NCBI RefSeq assembly: GCF_024172085.1
Contig: NZ_JAMZDZ010000001.1
Span: 1,426,001-1,490,000 of the forward strand
Direction: 5' to 3'
Length of the DNA stretch: 64,000 nucleotides
Source: Hamadaea flava
GTDB taxonomy: Bacteria > Actinomycetota > Actinomycetes > Mycobacteriales > Micromonosporaceae
Each line of letters starts with the position of its first letter. Position 1 is the stretch's first letter. The notes under the pieces are model-generated. The model searched no databases and was not told the origin of the DNA. It worked only from the letters and a program-made list of their open reading frames with translations. Shown in pieces: positions 15,553 to 23,544 of this stretch. A program made the position numbers and the translations under genes.

Positions 15553-18500
15553 TCGCGGCTCAGTGGTGGAAGTGTTCGCGAACCCCGGGTCGACCGTGCC
15601 GAGGAAGTCGAGCCGGTGCAGCCCGCCGTAGGTCACCACCACGATCCCGTCCGCGTTCCAGGAGACGGCCAGGACGGCGTCGGCGAAGCGGAACGCCGCG
15701 AGCGGCTGTCTCCCGCGTACGTCCCAGACGGCGACCAGCCCGTAGCGCCCGCCCGCGAGGAGCAGCATCCCGGCCGGGTCGAAGGCCATCGCCACGATCG
15801 CCTCGTCGAAGCCTTCGAGGTGACCGCGTCCCTCCGCCCGGGTGAGGTCCAGCCAGACCCAGCCGGCTCCGTCACCCGCCGCCACGATCTCCGTCACCGG
15901 TGCGACGGCGACCGCAGTGCTCTCGTACGCGTACGGCCCGTACTCGCCGATGACGGTTCCGTCGAGGCCCACTGCCATCGAAGTGCGATCGGTGGCGGCC
16001 AGGAACACCGCCCGCCGGCCGGGGAAGAACGCCGCCGCCGCCACGTCCGGGCGTTCGAATACGAGCTGCCGAGTCTCGCAGTCCCAGACACGCAACCGGG
16101 AGGTCTTGTCGACCAGGAGGGCGAGCCGGTGGTCATCGGCGAAACACGCGCGGCCGTCCTCGGCCGTGTCGTCGAGCAGCTCCGGCTCCCCGTAGCCGAC
16201 GCCGTCCCAGGTCGCCAGCCACAGCCCGGGCTTGTTCCACTTCGTGTAGACGGCCAGCCGCCCGTCGCCGGAGATCGCCAGCGCGTCCGGCCGGCCGAGG
16301 TCACGCTGCGACTGCCCCAGATCGGTCGTGTCGTGGACGGTGACCGCGTCGACGAAATGAGTGCCCATCATCGCGGTACGCCCGTCGGGCGAGAGCGCGG
16401 CCGACGCGATGGCGTACACCGGCTCGGTTTCCGGCGGCTCAACCGCGGCCCGATCCCAGACGCGTACCGTGCCGTCGACGCTCGAACTGGCCAGCCAGGA
16501 CCCGTCCGGCCCGACGGCGACGTCGCCCACCCACCGCGAATGTCCACGAAGGACGCCCAGCGGCCGGCCGGACTCGCTCGCCCAGAGCCGGAGCGACCCG
16601 TCGTCCCCCGCCGACACGAACCAGCTGCCGTCCGGGGCGAAGGTGATGCAGTAGACGGCGCCACGGTGGCCGGGGAACGAACGGATCTGCTCCCCCGTCA
16701 GCGCGTCGAAGCTGCGCAGGCCGCCGTCCAGCGACGCACCGAGTAGAAGGGTGCGGCTGTCGGGCGAGGCCCTGACAGTGGACTCCCAACCGGTGATGCG
16801 TGCCCGCTCGGTGGCTGTGGCCAGGTCCCAGACGCGTACCGTCTCATCGCCGCCGACGCTGGCCAGCCAGGTGCCGTCGGGCGCGACCGTGAGCTGGTCG
16901 ACCCCACCGGTGTGCCCACGCAACGCCGGCTGCTGCCACGGCGTCGGAATCGCCGAGAGCCGGACCTCGCCGTTCGTCCGGCCGAAGGCGAGACGGCCGT
17001 CCGGCAACGCCGCCAGGGCGGTGACACCGGTACCCCGCAACAGCACCCGGCCGGTCAGCGGATCCCAGGCCCGCAGCACGTCGTCCACGTCGCACGTCGC
17101 GACCCAGCGGCCACCCAGATCGACGGCCAAGTCCCGAATCCGCGCCGCGTGCCCGGTGAACACCGCGATCGGCTGACCCGACGCGACATCCCAGACCCTC
17201 GCCGAACCGTCGGCGTACGCGGCGGCGATCCAGCGCCCGTCCGGGCCGATCTGCATCGGCGTGACGAAGTGCTCCTCGTTCGTGAGGGCGGCCCGTTCGA
17301 GCCCGGTCGCGGCGTCCCAGACGCGCACGACCCGATTCCGGGCGGCCGCCAGCCACGTGCCGTCCGGGGCGATGCCCAAGGCGTACACGATGGTGCCGGG
17401 CCCGGTGAGCGCGAACCGCAAGCCGGGCGGGGCCGGCGGGAACGGATCCCGCAGCCGAAGCCGCGGCCGGTCGGCCCCGCCCACCTGGAGCGTCGCGGCC
17501 TGATCCGCCCAATCGGGGTCGGCGGCGAGGATTGCGAGCAGGACGTCGCTCACCGACGCCGGCGGCTTGGTCGGCGCGAGCAGATGGGCGTTGTGCCCCC
17601 AAACCTCGCGCATCCGCAGCGCCCGCGGCGTGCCGGCGGTGACCAGGTCCGCCTGCGGCGCCTCGGCCCCGGACCGCAGCAGCCGCGCCGTCGCCCAGCG
17701 CAGATCGGTGGCCACCTTCTCGGCCGCCGCCGGCCCGGACGCGCCCCGCACGTGCTCGACCACGTGATCCCACAGGTAACGGTGCTGATGATCGAGCTGC
17801 CACCAGGCCGGCTCACCGTCGATCCGAGCCAACTCGGCCGAGACGATCTCCAGCAGCCGCCCGTGCAACCGGGCGAGTTCGTCCGACGCCATCGACTGAC
17901 GCAGATAGTCGCGCAGCACGTCGTGCATGCCCACCCGACCGCCGTCGTCGGCGTCGAGCGTGATCAACCCGAGCCCGGCCAACCGCCGGCACAAGGCACG
18001 AGTGTCCATCTCGGCCAGTCCAGCGCCGACCGCCCACAACCGTCCGATCAGGTCCAGCGGGATCGCCTCGTCCTCGGCGAAGATCGTCAACTCCCGCAAC
18101 CGCGCCAGCTCGTCGGGCTCCAGCAGCTCGGTACTAGCGGTCACGGTGGCCTGCACAGCCTCCGCGCGCTGCCGCGAGTCGGACACGTCCAGCCCGCGCG
18201 CCCCGTCACCGACCGCGTCGACCGCTGCCGGTCCGCGACTCTCGATCCGCGCGCAGAGTTCTGACGCGTACGCCGAAAGATCGCGTACGCCGGTCTGCTC
18301 GGCGCTGGCCAGGATGCGGTTGACCAGACTGAGCAGCAGCGCCCACCGGCCCGTCGCGGCCAGCAGCGCGTCCTCGACCGGACCGCCGAGGGGAGCCGTC
18401 AGGCCCCCGACGAGCAGCCGCCGAGCCTGCGCGTCGGTCATCTGGTCGACCTTCACCGACAGCCCCCGGCCGACCATCAACTCCTGGTTCCGCGTCGTCA

Positions 18501-19203
18501 CGAGGCGTACGCAGTGCTTGGCACCCAACAGGAAAGGCTCGAGCTGCCGCAGCCGCCACACGTCGTCGATCACCAGCAGCCGGGGCGGTCCCTGCGACAA
18601 CACGGACGCCAACTGCCGGCCCGCCTCCCCAGCGTCCGACGAGGCGGCGACCACGTCCGGCGGCCCGACCTGCGCGATGACCTCGTTCACCTTCGCGGCG
18701 AGATCGCCGGAACCGGCGACGTCCCGGCCGAGCGTCACCCACGTGACATGCTCGCCGAACCGCGATCGGATCCGCGGGTCGGCGCACACCATCCGCGCCA
18801 GCGTCGTCTTGCCGAACCCGCCCGCACCGTGCACCCCCGTCGTCAGGCCGACCGTCGTGGCAGCCTTCCCCGCCGGTGCGGGGCCGACCAGACCGGCGAC
18901 GATCGCCTCCAGCTCGTCCGGCCGCTCCACAGTCGACTGCGTACCGGGTTGGAGCGCCATCGCCTGACGTCGCGCGTACGACCGCCGCCACCGGTCGGTC
19001 TCCGCGAAGACCGCCGCCGCGAGGCCGATCGGGCCGAGATCGCTGACCCAGTCGAGCACCAGGCGTACGCCCCGACCAGGGATCATCAGCCCCACGAGGT
19101 CCAACCAGATCGGCAGCCACAGCACCGCCGCCACCCCGATCACGACCGACGCCGTAAGGGGGAACGCCCGCTGGATCAGCCAGTGACCGGCCGCTCGCAT
19201 CAT
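15535..19203 (-). CDS. Membrane-anchored STAND NTPase (NB-ARC) with WD40 repeats
   Basis: A protein of about 1222 residues. Two N-terminal membrane segments (about 12-40 and 50-70) are followed by an NB-ARC-type NTPase: P-loop GVHGAGGFGKTTLA (about 125-140), Walker B RLLVIDDVW and the arginine-sensor strand VRLVTTRN. A winged helix with MHD motif (VGMHDVLRDYL) and a helical linker come next. The C-terminal half is a series of WD40 repeats (for example TVRVWDLATATERARITG and SVDGTVRVWDRA), probably one or two propellers. Such proteins act as ligand-triggered switches; bacterial relatives include AfsR-like regulators and antiphage Avs-type sensors. No DNA-binding or effector domain is visible besides the membrane segment. 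The start is ATG 19203 or 19200. Confidence 0.9.
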   Translation of the reverse strand: MMRAAGHWLIQRAFPLTASVVIGVAAVLWLPIWLDLVGLMIPGRGVRLVLDWVSDLGPIGLAAAVFAETDRWRRSYARRQAMALQPGTQSTVERPDELEAIVAGLVGPAPAGKAATTVGLTTGVHGAGGFGKTTLARMVCADPRIRSRFGEHVTWVTLGRDVAGSGDLAAKVNEVIAQVGPPDVVAASSDAGEAGRQLASVLSQGPPRLLVIDDVWRLRQLEPFLLGAKHCVRLVTTRNQELMVGRGLSVKVDQMTDAQARRLLVGGLTAPLGGPVEDALLAATGRWALLLSLVNRILASAEQTGVRDLSAYASELCARIESRGPAAVDAVGDGARGLDVSDSRQRAEAVQATVTASTELLEPDELARLRELTIFAEDEAIPLDLIGRLWAVGAGLAEMDTRALCRRLAGLGLITLDADDGGRVGMHDVLRDYLRQSMASDELARLHGRLLEIVSAELARIDGEPAWWQLDHQHRYLWDHVVEHVRGASGPAAAEKVATDLRWATARLLRSGAEAPQADLVTAGTPRALRMREVWGHNAHLLAPTKPPASVSDVLLAILAADPDWADQAATLQVGGADRPRLRLRDPFPPAPPGLRFALTGPGTIVYALGIAPDGTWLAAARNRVVRVWDAATGLERAALTNEEHFVTPMQIGPDGRWIAAAYADGSARVWDVASGQPIAVFTGHAARIRDLAVDLGGRWVATCDVDDVLRAWDPLTGRVLLRGTGVTALAALPDGRLAFGRTNGEVRLSAIPTPWQQPALRGHTGGVDQLTVAPDGTWLASVGGDETVRVWDLATATERARITGWESTVRASPDSRTLLLGASLDGGLRSFDALTGEQIRSFPGHRGAVYCITFAPDGSWFVSAGDDGSLRLWASESGRPLGVLRGHSRWVGDVAVGPDGSWLASSSVDGTVRVWDRAAVEPPETEPVYAIASAALSPDGRTAMMGTHFVDAVTVHDTTDLGQSQRDLGRPDALAISGDGRLAVYTKWNKPGLWLATWDGVGYGEPELLDDTAEDGRACFADDHRLALLVDKTSRLRVWDCETRQLVFERPDVAAAAFFPGRRAVFLAATDRTSMAVGLDGTVIGEYGPYAYESTAVAVAPVTEIVAAGDGAGWVWLDLTRAEGRGHLEGFDEAIVAMAFDPAGMLLLAGGRYGLVAVWDVRGRQPLAAFRFADAVLAVSWNADGIVVVTYGGLHRLDFLGTVDPGFANTSTTEPREAGQD

Positions 19204-19208
19204 GTCCC

Positions 19209-19221
19209 GAGTCTGAGACTC
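19209..19221. promoter_or_regulatory. 13-bp palindrome at the STAND gene start
   Basis: GAGTCT-G-AGACTC is a perfect dyad ending 5 bases before the ATG of the STAND gene and overlapping the probable ribosome-binding region. It may be an operator or a translational hairpin. Confidence 0.4.
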
Positions 19222-19429
19222 CCTTGAGGACGGCGGTACGCCCGGACGCCGCACACCGCGTGGCTGATGCGGTGACGGGCTTGGCCGATGCGGCGACGGC
19301 GTCCGGTCGCTCGGCGCTGTCTATGGGCCTGCGGGCGAAATCGCGCATCCGACACGACGCGCACATCCCCTACGGCGTCCTAGGCTACTTGTGTATTGAC
19401 AAGTCTCTTTCCAGTGGGAGACCATGCCG

Positions 19430-19443
19430 TGAGAGCGCTCTCA
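19430..19443. promoter_or_regulatory. CebR-like LacI-family operator
   Basis: TGAGAGCGCTCTCA is a perfect 14-bp palindrome that differs at two symmetric positions from TGGGAGCGCTCCCA, the site of the cellobiose-sensing LacI regulator CebR in Streptomyces. It is 34 bases upstream of a signal-peptide-only gene remnant. A TTGACA box (19396-19401) lies upstream. Confidence 0.7.
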
Positions 19444-19477
19444 TGACCTCCGTCCCTACTCCCGGAGAGGCGCCTTC

Positions 19478-19609
19478 ATGGCCACTCACCTTTCTCGCGT
19501 ACGGGCCGGCGCGGCCGTCCTCGCGCTGGTCGCCGCGACCCTCGTGTCGGGCTCCGCGGGCTCCGCGACGGCCGCGGCGCACAGAAGTTCGCCCTGTCCT
19601 GACCCCTGA
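19478..19609 (+). pseudogene. Truncated secreted-protein gene: signal peptide only
   Basis: A 43-codon frame with a good ribosome-binding site (GGAGAGG) begins MATHLSRVRAGAAVLALVAA and continues into a complete Sec signal ending in a cleavage-like ATAAA. About nine unrelated residues and a stop follow. Nothing remains of a mature domain. With the CebR-like operator upstream, this looks like the remnant of a secreted glycoside hydrolase whose body was deleted. A family A hairpin starts eight bases after the stop and may mark the deletion point. Alternatively it is a real tiny secreted peptide, which I think less likely. Confidence 0.6.
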
Positions 19610-19617
19610 CCCGTTCC

Positions 19618-19680
19618 CTGCGGATCACGGTTGTGCATGCCTCCCATGGGCTCGGAGGCATGCACAACCGTGATCCGCAG
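19618..19680. repeat. Family A hairpin repeat, copy 4 (perfect)
   Basis: A perfect 27-bp stem (19618-19644 with 19654-19680) whose left arm includes GATCACGGTTGTGCATGCC, around a 9-base loop. This is the best-preserved copy. It lies between the truncated secreted-protein gene and the phosphotriesterase promoter. Confidence 0.95.
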
Positions 19681-19700
19681 CCAAAACATCCGGCTGATAG

Positions 19701-19718
19701 TGTCTAGACAGCTAGATT
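19701..19718 (+). promoter_or_regulatory. GntR operator upstream of the phosphotriesterase gene
   Basis: TGTCTAGACAGCTAGATT matches TGTCTAGACTGCTAGACT found upstream of the neighbouring GntR gene (21426-21443, minus strand) at 16 of 18 positions. The shared site links the two convergent genes to one regulator. Confidence 0.75.
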
Positions 19719-19745
19719 GGGTGGGAGGAAGGGGGCGGCGGGGAA

Positions 19746-20687
19746 ATGAGCGGGGGCGTGCAGACCGTGCTGGGGACGGTCCCGGCGGACCGGTTGGGCC
19801 GAGTCGACGCCCACGAGCACCTGTTCCTGCGTACGCCCGCGCTGCCAGGCGACGAGTTCGACGACCTGGACCGGATGGTCGAGGAAGCCGGCGACGTGCG
19901 CTCCGCCGGCATCGGCACGATCGTCGACCTGACCCCGATCGGGCTCGGCCGCGATCCGGTCAAGCTCGCCGCGCTCAGTGAGCGTACCGGGGTGCATGTG
20001 GTCGCGGCGTCCGGCTTCCACCGCGACGCCCACTATCCGGCGGGCCACTGGGTCTACCGCGAATCCGTGGAGGTCCTCGCCGAGGTGGTGACGGCCGACC
20101 TCACCACCGGCATGGACGCGCGGGACTGGCAAGGGCCGCGCCCGGCGCCGACACCGCATCGGGCCGGCATCGTCAAGCTGGGCGCTTCCTACCAGCGGAT
20201 CAGCCCGGCCGAAGCACGCCGGCTGGAGGCGGGTGGGCAGGCTGCGGCGCGGGCGGGCGTGCCGGTCGCGGTGCACTGCGAGATCGGCACCATGGCGTAC
20301 GCGATCCTCGATCGGCTCGCCGCGACCGGGGTTCCGGCTTCTCGCGTACTCCTGGCTCATCTGGATCGGAATCCCGATCCGGAGTTGCACGCGGACCTGG
20401 CCGCGCGCGGAGCCTGGCTGCTCTATGACACGGTCGGGCGGGTCAAGCACCGGCCGGAGTCGGCACTGCTGGACCTGATCGAGGCGATGGCCGCGACCGG
20501 GCACGGCGATCGGCTGCTGCTGGGCACCGACGTCGGACGGCGGGGCATGCTGCGCGCCTACGGCGGCGGGCCAGGCATGGCGGTGCTGGGCGAGCAGTTC
20601 TTGCCGCGCCTCGCCGCGCGACTCGGAAATTCCTTTGTGGAGCAAGTGATGGTCGCGAATCCAGCGGTCGCGCTCGTTCAGTCCTGA
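19746..20687 (+). CDS. Phosphotriesterase-family amidohydrolase
   Basis: A 313-residue TIM-barrel metal hydrolase. The binuclear metal ligands of the family are visible: HxH in VDAHEHLF (about residue 22), the carbamylated Lys in AGIVKLGASYQ, His in VAVHCEIG, His in LLAHLDRN and the final Asp in LLGTDVGRR. Related proteins are phosphotriesterases, lactonases and aryldialkylphosphatases; the native substrate may be a lactone or phosphoester and cannot be told from sequence. It converges on its probable repressor, a GntR gene, with a 10-base overlap of the two 3' ends. Confidence 0.9.
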   Translation: MSGGVQTVLGTVPADRLGRVDAHEHLFLRTPALPGDEFDDLDRMVEEAGDVRSAGIGTIVDLTPIGLGRDPVKLAALSERTGVHVVAASGFHRDAHYPAGHWVYRESVEVLAEVVTADLTTGMDARDWQGPRPAPTPHRAGIVKLGASYQRISPAEARRLEAGGQAAARAGVPVAVHCEIGTMAYAILDRLAATGVPASRVLLAHLDRNPDPELHADLAARGAWLLYDTVGRVKHRPESALLDLIEAMAATGHGDRLLLGTDVGRRGMLRAYGGGPGMAVLGEQFLPRLAARLGNSFVEQVMVANPAVALVQS

Positions 20688-21388
20688 CGTAGCAACTCGA
20701 TGTCGAAGCGATAGCGGTCGCCGACGTAGCGCGACTCGGTGTACTCGACCGGCGTGCCGTGCTGGTCCAAAATGGTGCGCTGCTCCACCAGCAGCGGCGC
20801 GCCCACGGCGACGTCGAGCTGCTTGGCCTCGGTCGTCCCGGCGGGCGCGGCGGTCAGCGTGCCGAGCGCCCGCGTCGGCACCCGGCCGAGCCCTTCGAGC
20901 GCGGTGAACAGCGAGGTCGTCGCCAGGTCGGCGGACAGCACAGCGGCGCAGACGGCGGGCAGCCGCACGTCCTCCACGGCCATCGGGACGTCGTCGGCGA
21001 AGCGGATCCGGCGAAGCGTCGCCACCTGCGCCTTGGCCGGCAGTTGCAGGGCACGGCTCTCCTCGTCGAGCGCGGCCCGGACGCCGGAGTCGATGATCTC
21101 CGACCGGGCGGTCAACCCGCGGCGGGCCATCTCCTCGGTGAACGACAACAGGCGGTTCATCCGCTGGTGGACGGGATCCTGCGCGACGAACGTGCCCCGG
21201 CCGGAGACCCGATAGAGCAATCCCTCGGCGGCCAGCCGCTGCACCGCCTGCCGGGCGGTCATCCGGCTGACCCCGAAACGTTCGCACAGCTCCGCATCGG
21301 ACGGCAGGGCATCGCCCGGCTGCGCGTCCCGGATGATCCGGCGCAGCTCCTGCTCGATCACGAGGTACGCGGGTGTAGCGGCTCGCAT
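20678..21388 (-). CDS. GntR family regulator, HutC subfamily with UTRA domain
   Basis: A 236-residue regulator. The N-terminal winged helix (DALPSDAELCERFGVSRMTARQAVQRLAAEGLL, about 26-58, wing RVSGRGTFV) is followed by a UTRA ligand domain (about 75-235) with the typical end YVGDRYRF. UTRA domains bind small sugars, phosphosugars or acids. A matching operator precedes this gene and the phosphotriesterase gene, so it very likely controls both. The start is ATG 21388. Confidence 0.93.
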   Translation of the reverse strand: MRAATPAYLVIEQELRRIIRDAQPGDALPSDAELCERFGVSRMTARQAVQRLAAEGLLYRVSGRGTFVAQDPVHQRMNRLLSFTEEMARRGLTARSEIIDSGVRAALDEESRALQLPAKAQVATLRRIRFADDVPMAVEDVRLPAVCAAVLSADLATTSLFTALEGLGRVPTRALGTLTAAPAGTTEAKQLDVAVGAPLLVEQRTILDQHGTPVEYTESRYVGDRYRFDIELLRQD

Positions 21389-21425
21389 GAGACTCCATCT
21401 TGACGGACCGGGCCTGATTCTCAGT

Positions 21426-21443
21426 AGTCTAGCAGTCTAGACA
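21426..21443 (-). promoter_or_regulatory. GntR operator upstream of the gntR gene
   Basis: On the minus strand this reads TGTCTAGACTGCTAGACT, 38 bases upstream of the GntR start. It shares 16 of 18 bases with the site at 19701-19718. The repeated CTAGAC half-sites are consistent with a dimer operator and autoregulation. Confidence 0.75.
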
Positions 21444-21559
21444 ACCTGCTTGCGCTGGACGGCCGGTTCGCGGCGTACTGGCGGCAGCGGGAGCAGGCGG
21501 CCGGGTGGATGCTGACGGCCGCCCGAACCGTCCCGCCGTCCGGGCGGCCGCAAACGCAC

Positions 21560-22546
21560 TCAGAACGTGTACGGCGTCAGGTACTCCGGCACGAGGATGC
21601 GCGTACGCGGGGCATTCGCGCGGACGGCTGCGACGAAGAGGTCTAGCCGCCGACGGTCGCTCTCACTGACCGTCGGCGGGTTCTGCAACGCCGTCTCGAA
21701 GTCGTCCCAGTGCACCGGGACCACGACCGGCGGATAGTCCAGCGCCGCCAGCAGCCGGGGCACGTACGCGTGAGTCACGTCGGTCGCCGGCACGGCCAGC
21801 ATCGCCACATCGGGGGCGAGCCCGGTGAGGTTCCGCTCGGCGAAGTCGCTGGCGCCCATGAAGAACACCTTCGGGCCGCCCGCGACGCTCACCTGGTACG
21901 CGAGGGTGTCGCCCTCCGGCAGATCCTGCACGGTCCGCGGCCGGGGCGGCACCGCCACGCGTACGCCGGGGAAGGCCAGCGAGTAAGAACCGTTCCGGCT
22001 GTGCAGCGAGCCGGCCACCTCCACTGTGTACGCGCCGAAGTCCATCACCTCGCCGCCCTTGACCGGGCTCAGCTGCCCAGCCGGAACCTGGTAAGCCAGC
22101 CCGAGGTGGTACGCCGTCAGGGTGCCGAACACGCGGGCGCCGGACCGCTGAGCGATGTGCGGGACGTCGTTGTAGTGGTCCCAGTGCGTGTGGGTGACGA
22201 GGATGGTCTCCGGCGTGCCGGGATGGTCGCCGATCCGCCCCTCGTCCACGATCAACTCGGTCGCCGGATCGAAGTGCCCGTCGAACAGGCCCGTCGAGTA
22301 CCGGCTGAGGTAGGGGTCCACCAGCACCGTCTTGTCTCCGACGTCGATCCGCCAGCCGGAGGTGCCCAGCCAGCGGAACGTCGCCTTCGCTGAAGCGCCG
22401 GTCGCGCCGGCGGTACCGGGTGCGGTGCGGCGGGCGGGTGACGGGGCGGCGGCGGCCGGAGCGCCCGCGCCGGTCAGGGCGGCCCCGGTGCCGACGAGGG
22501 CGGCGGATCCGATGAACCTGCGGCGAGAAGAAGTCGAAGAAGCCAT
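21560..22546 (-). CDS. Exported metallo-beta-lactamase-fold hydrolase (UlaG-like)
   Basis: A 328-residue protein with a twin-arginine signal (SSRRRFIGSAALVGTG near the N-terminus, Ala-rich to about residue 50). The metallo-beta-lactamase fold follows, with the metal motif THTHWDHYND, a later His (VAGSLHSRNGS), Asp (FMGASDFAER) and His (VPVHWDDF). This pattern is closest to the UlaG / YtnP-type MBL hydrolases. The Tat signal implies export in a folded, metal-loaded state. The start at 22546 is chosen for the Tat motif. The substrate is unknown; no partner genes are adjacent. Confidence 0.87.
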   Translation of the reverse strand: MASSTSSRRRFIGSAALVGTGAALTGAGAPAAAAPSPARRTAPGTAGATGASAKATFRWLGTSGWRIDVGDKTVLVDPYLSRYSTGLFDGHFDPATELIVDEGRIGDHPGTPETILVTHTHWDHYNDVPHIAQRSGARVFGTLTAYHLGLAYQVPAGQLSPVKGGEVMDFGAYTVEVAGSLHSRNGSYSLAFPGVRVAVPPRPRTVQDLPEGDTLAYQVSVAGGPKVFFMGASDFAERNLTGLAPDVAMLAVPATDVTHAYVPRLLAALDYPPVVVPVHWDDFETALQNPPTVSESDRRRLDLFVAAVRANAPRTRILVPEYLTPYTF

Positions 22547-22666
22547 GGCCCCAGGCAAGCATCGCCGTGGCGGGCGGGTCCAAGACGATCGAACCGCGGC
22601 CACGATATCCGTACGCGTATCGGCCCAGCGCCGTCGCGGTGTGCGTACCAGTCGATGAGGCCCTGA

Positions 22667-23527
22667 TCACACGGAGCGCAAGGTGTCGACGGCTGTGCGC
22701 GCGGCCTGGCCGATCGCCAGGTCCACGTCGATGCCTCGGGTGTCGGGCCGCCGGGTGCGGGCCCCGATCGCGACCGCGTAGCGCCCGCCGTCGGGGTATT
22801 CGACGACGCCCGCCTCCAGGTGCAGGCCGGGCAGGGTGCCGGTCTTGCCCGCGACCCGGACGGAGGGCGGGAAGCCGGACGGCAGCCGGGTTCGCGACAG
22901 TTGCCGGGACATCCAGTCACGGACCATCGCGCAGGCCGCCGGCGGTCCGGCCTGGTCGTGCCAGATCAGCGTGAGCAGCCGCGTCAGCTCGCGAGGCGTG
23001 CTGGAGTTGGTCCGGGCGGGATCGTAGACGCGCAGCGCGCGGATCTGATCGTCGGGCAGGTCGCCGAAGACGCGCGCGAACTCGTCGGCGTCACGCGCGC
23101 CCACGTCGGCGAAGAGCGATTCGAGGACCTGCCGAGGGCTGCCGATGACCTGGGTCCGAGGCAGCCCCAGTTCGGCCGCGAGCACCGGCAGCAGGTCCGG
23201 GCCGACCCGCTGGGCGAGGAGGTCGGCGGCGGTGTTGTCGCTGACCGACATCGCGAAGTACGCCAGATCGCGCAGCGACAGCTCGACGTCGTCCGCACAG
23301 CCGGCGGTGCCCCAGCCGCCGAGCCGGTCGGCGGCCCGGACGACGACCCGTTCGGCCGGATCGAGCTGGCCCGCCGCGACCTGCCGAGCGAACTCCAGGA
23401 CCAGCAGCACCTTGACGATCGACGCGATCACCACCGGATCGTCGGCGCCGAACCCGATCTCGCGGCCGGTGCCGAGGTCGACGGCATGCAGCCAGGCGTC
23501 CACGTCGAGCTTGTCGAAGATCTCCAC
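22667..23527 (-). CDS. Class A beta-lactamase-like serine hydrolase, no signal peptide
   Basis: A 286-residue member of the serine beta-lactamase/DD-peptidase fold. The active-site SxxK (Ser36-Ile-Val-Lys39), the SDN loop (MSVSDNTAAD) and the KTG triad (VAGKTGTLPG) are present. The class A Glu166 omega-loop motif is not obvious: the equivalent stretch reads YDPARTNSSTPREL. There is no signal peptide, and the GTG start is only 17 bases from the divergent LysR start; an internal GTG at 23503 is possible. It may be a cytoplasmic hydrolase of another ester or lactam rather than a resistance enzyme. Confidence 0.82.
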   Translation of the reverse strand: MEIFDKLDVDAWLHAVDLGTGREIGFGADDPVVIASIVKVLLVLEFARQVAAGQLDPAERVVVRAADRLGGWGTAGCADDVELSLRDLAYFAMSVSDNTAADLLAQRVGPDLLPVLAAELGLPRTQVIGSPRQVLESLFADVGARDADEFARVFGDLPDDQIRALRVYDPARTNSSTPRELTRLLTLIWHDQAGPPAACAMVRDWMSRQLSRTRLPSGFPPSVRVAGKTGTLPGLHLEAGVVEYPDGGRYAVAIGARTRRPDTRGIDVDLAIGQAARTAVDTLRSV

Positions 23528-23544
23528 CGACGTATTGTCGGGGA

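Noticed and set aside
19624-19745. Short open frames running through the family A hairpin before the phosphotriesterase gene
   Set aside because: They exist only because the palindrome is open in both directions; each copy of the repeat yields the same MHAS/MPP-type peptides on either strand.
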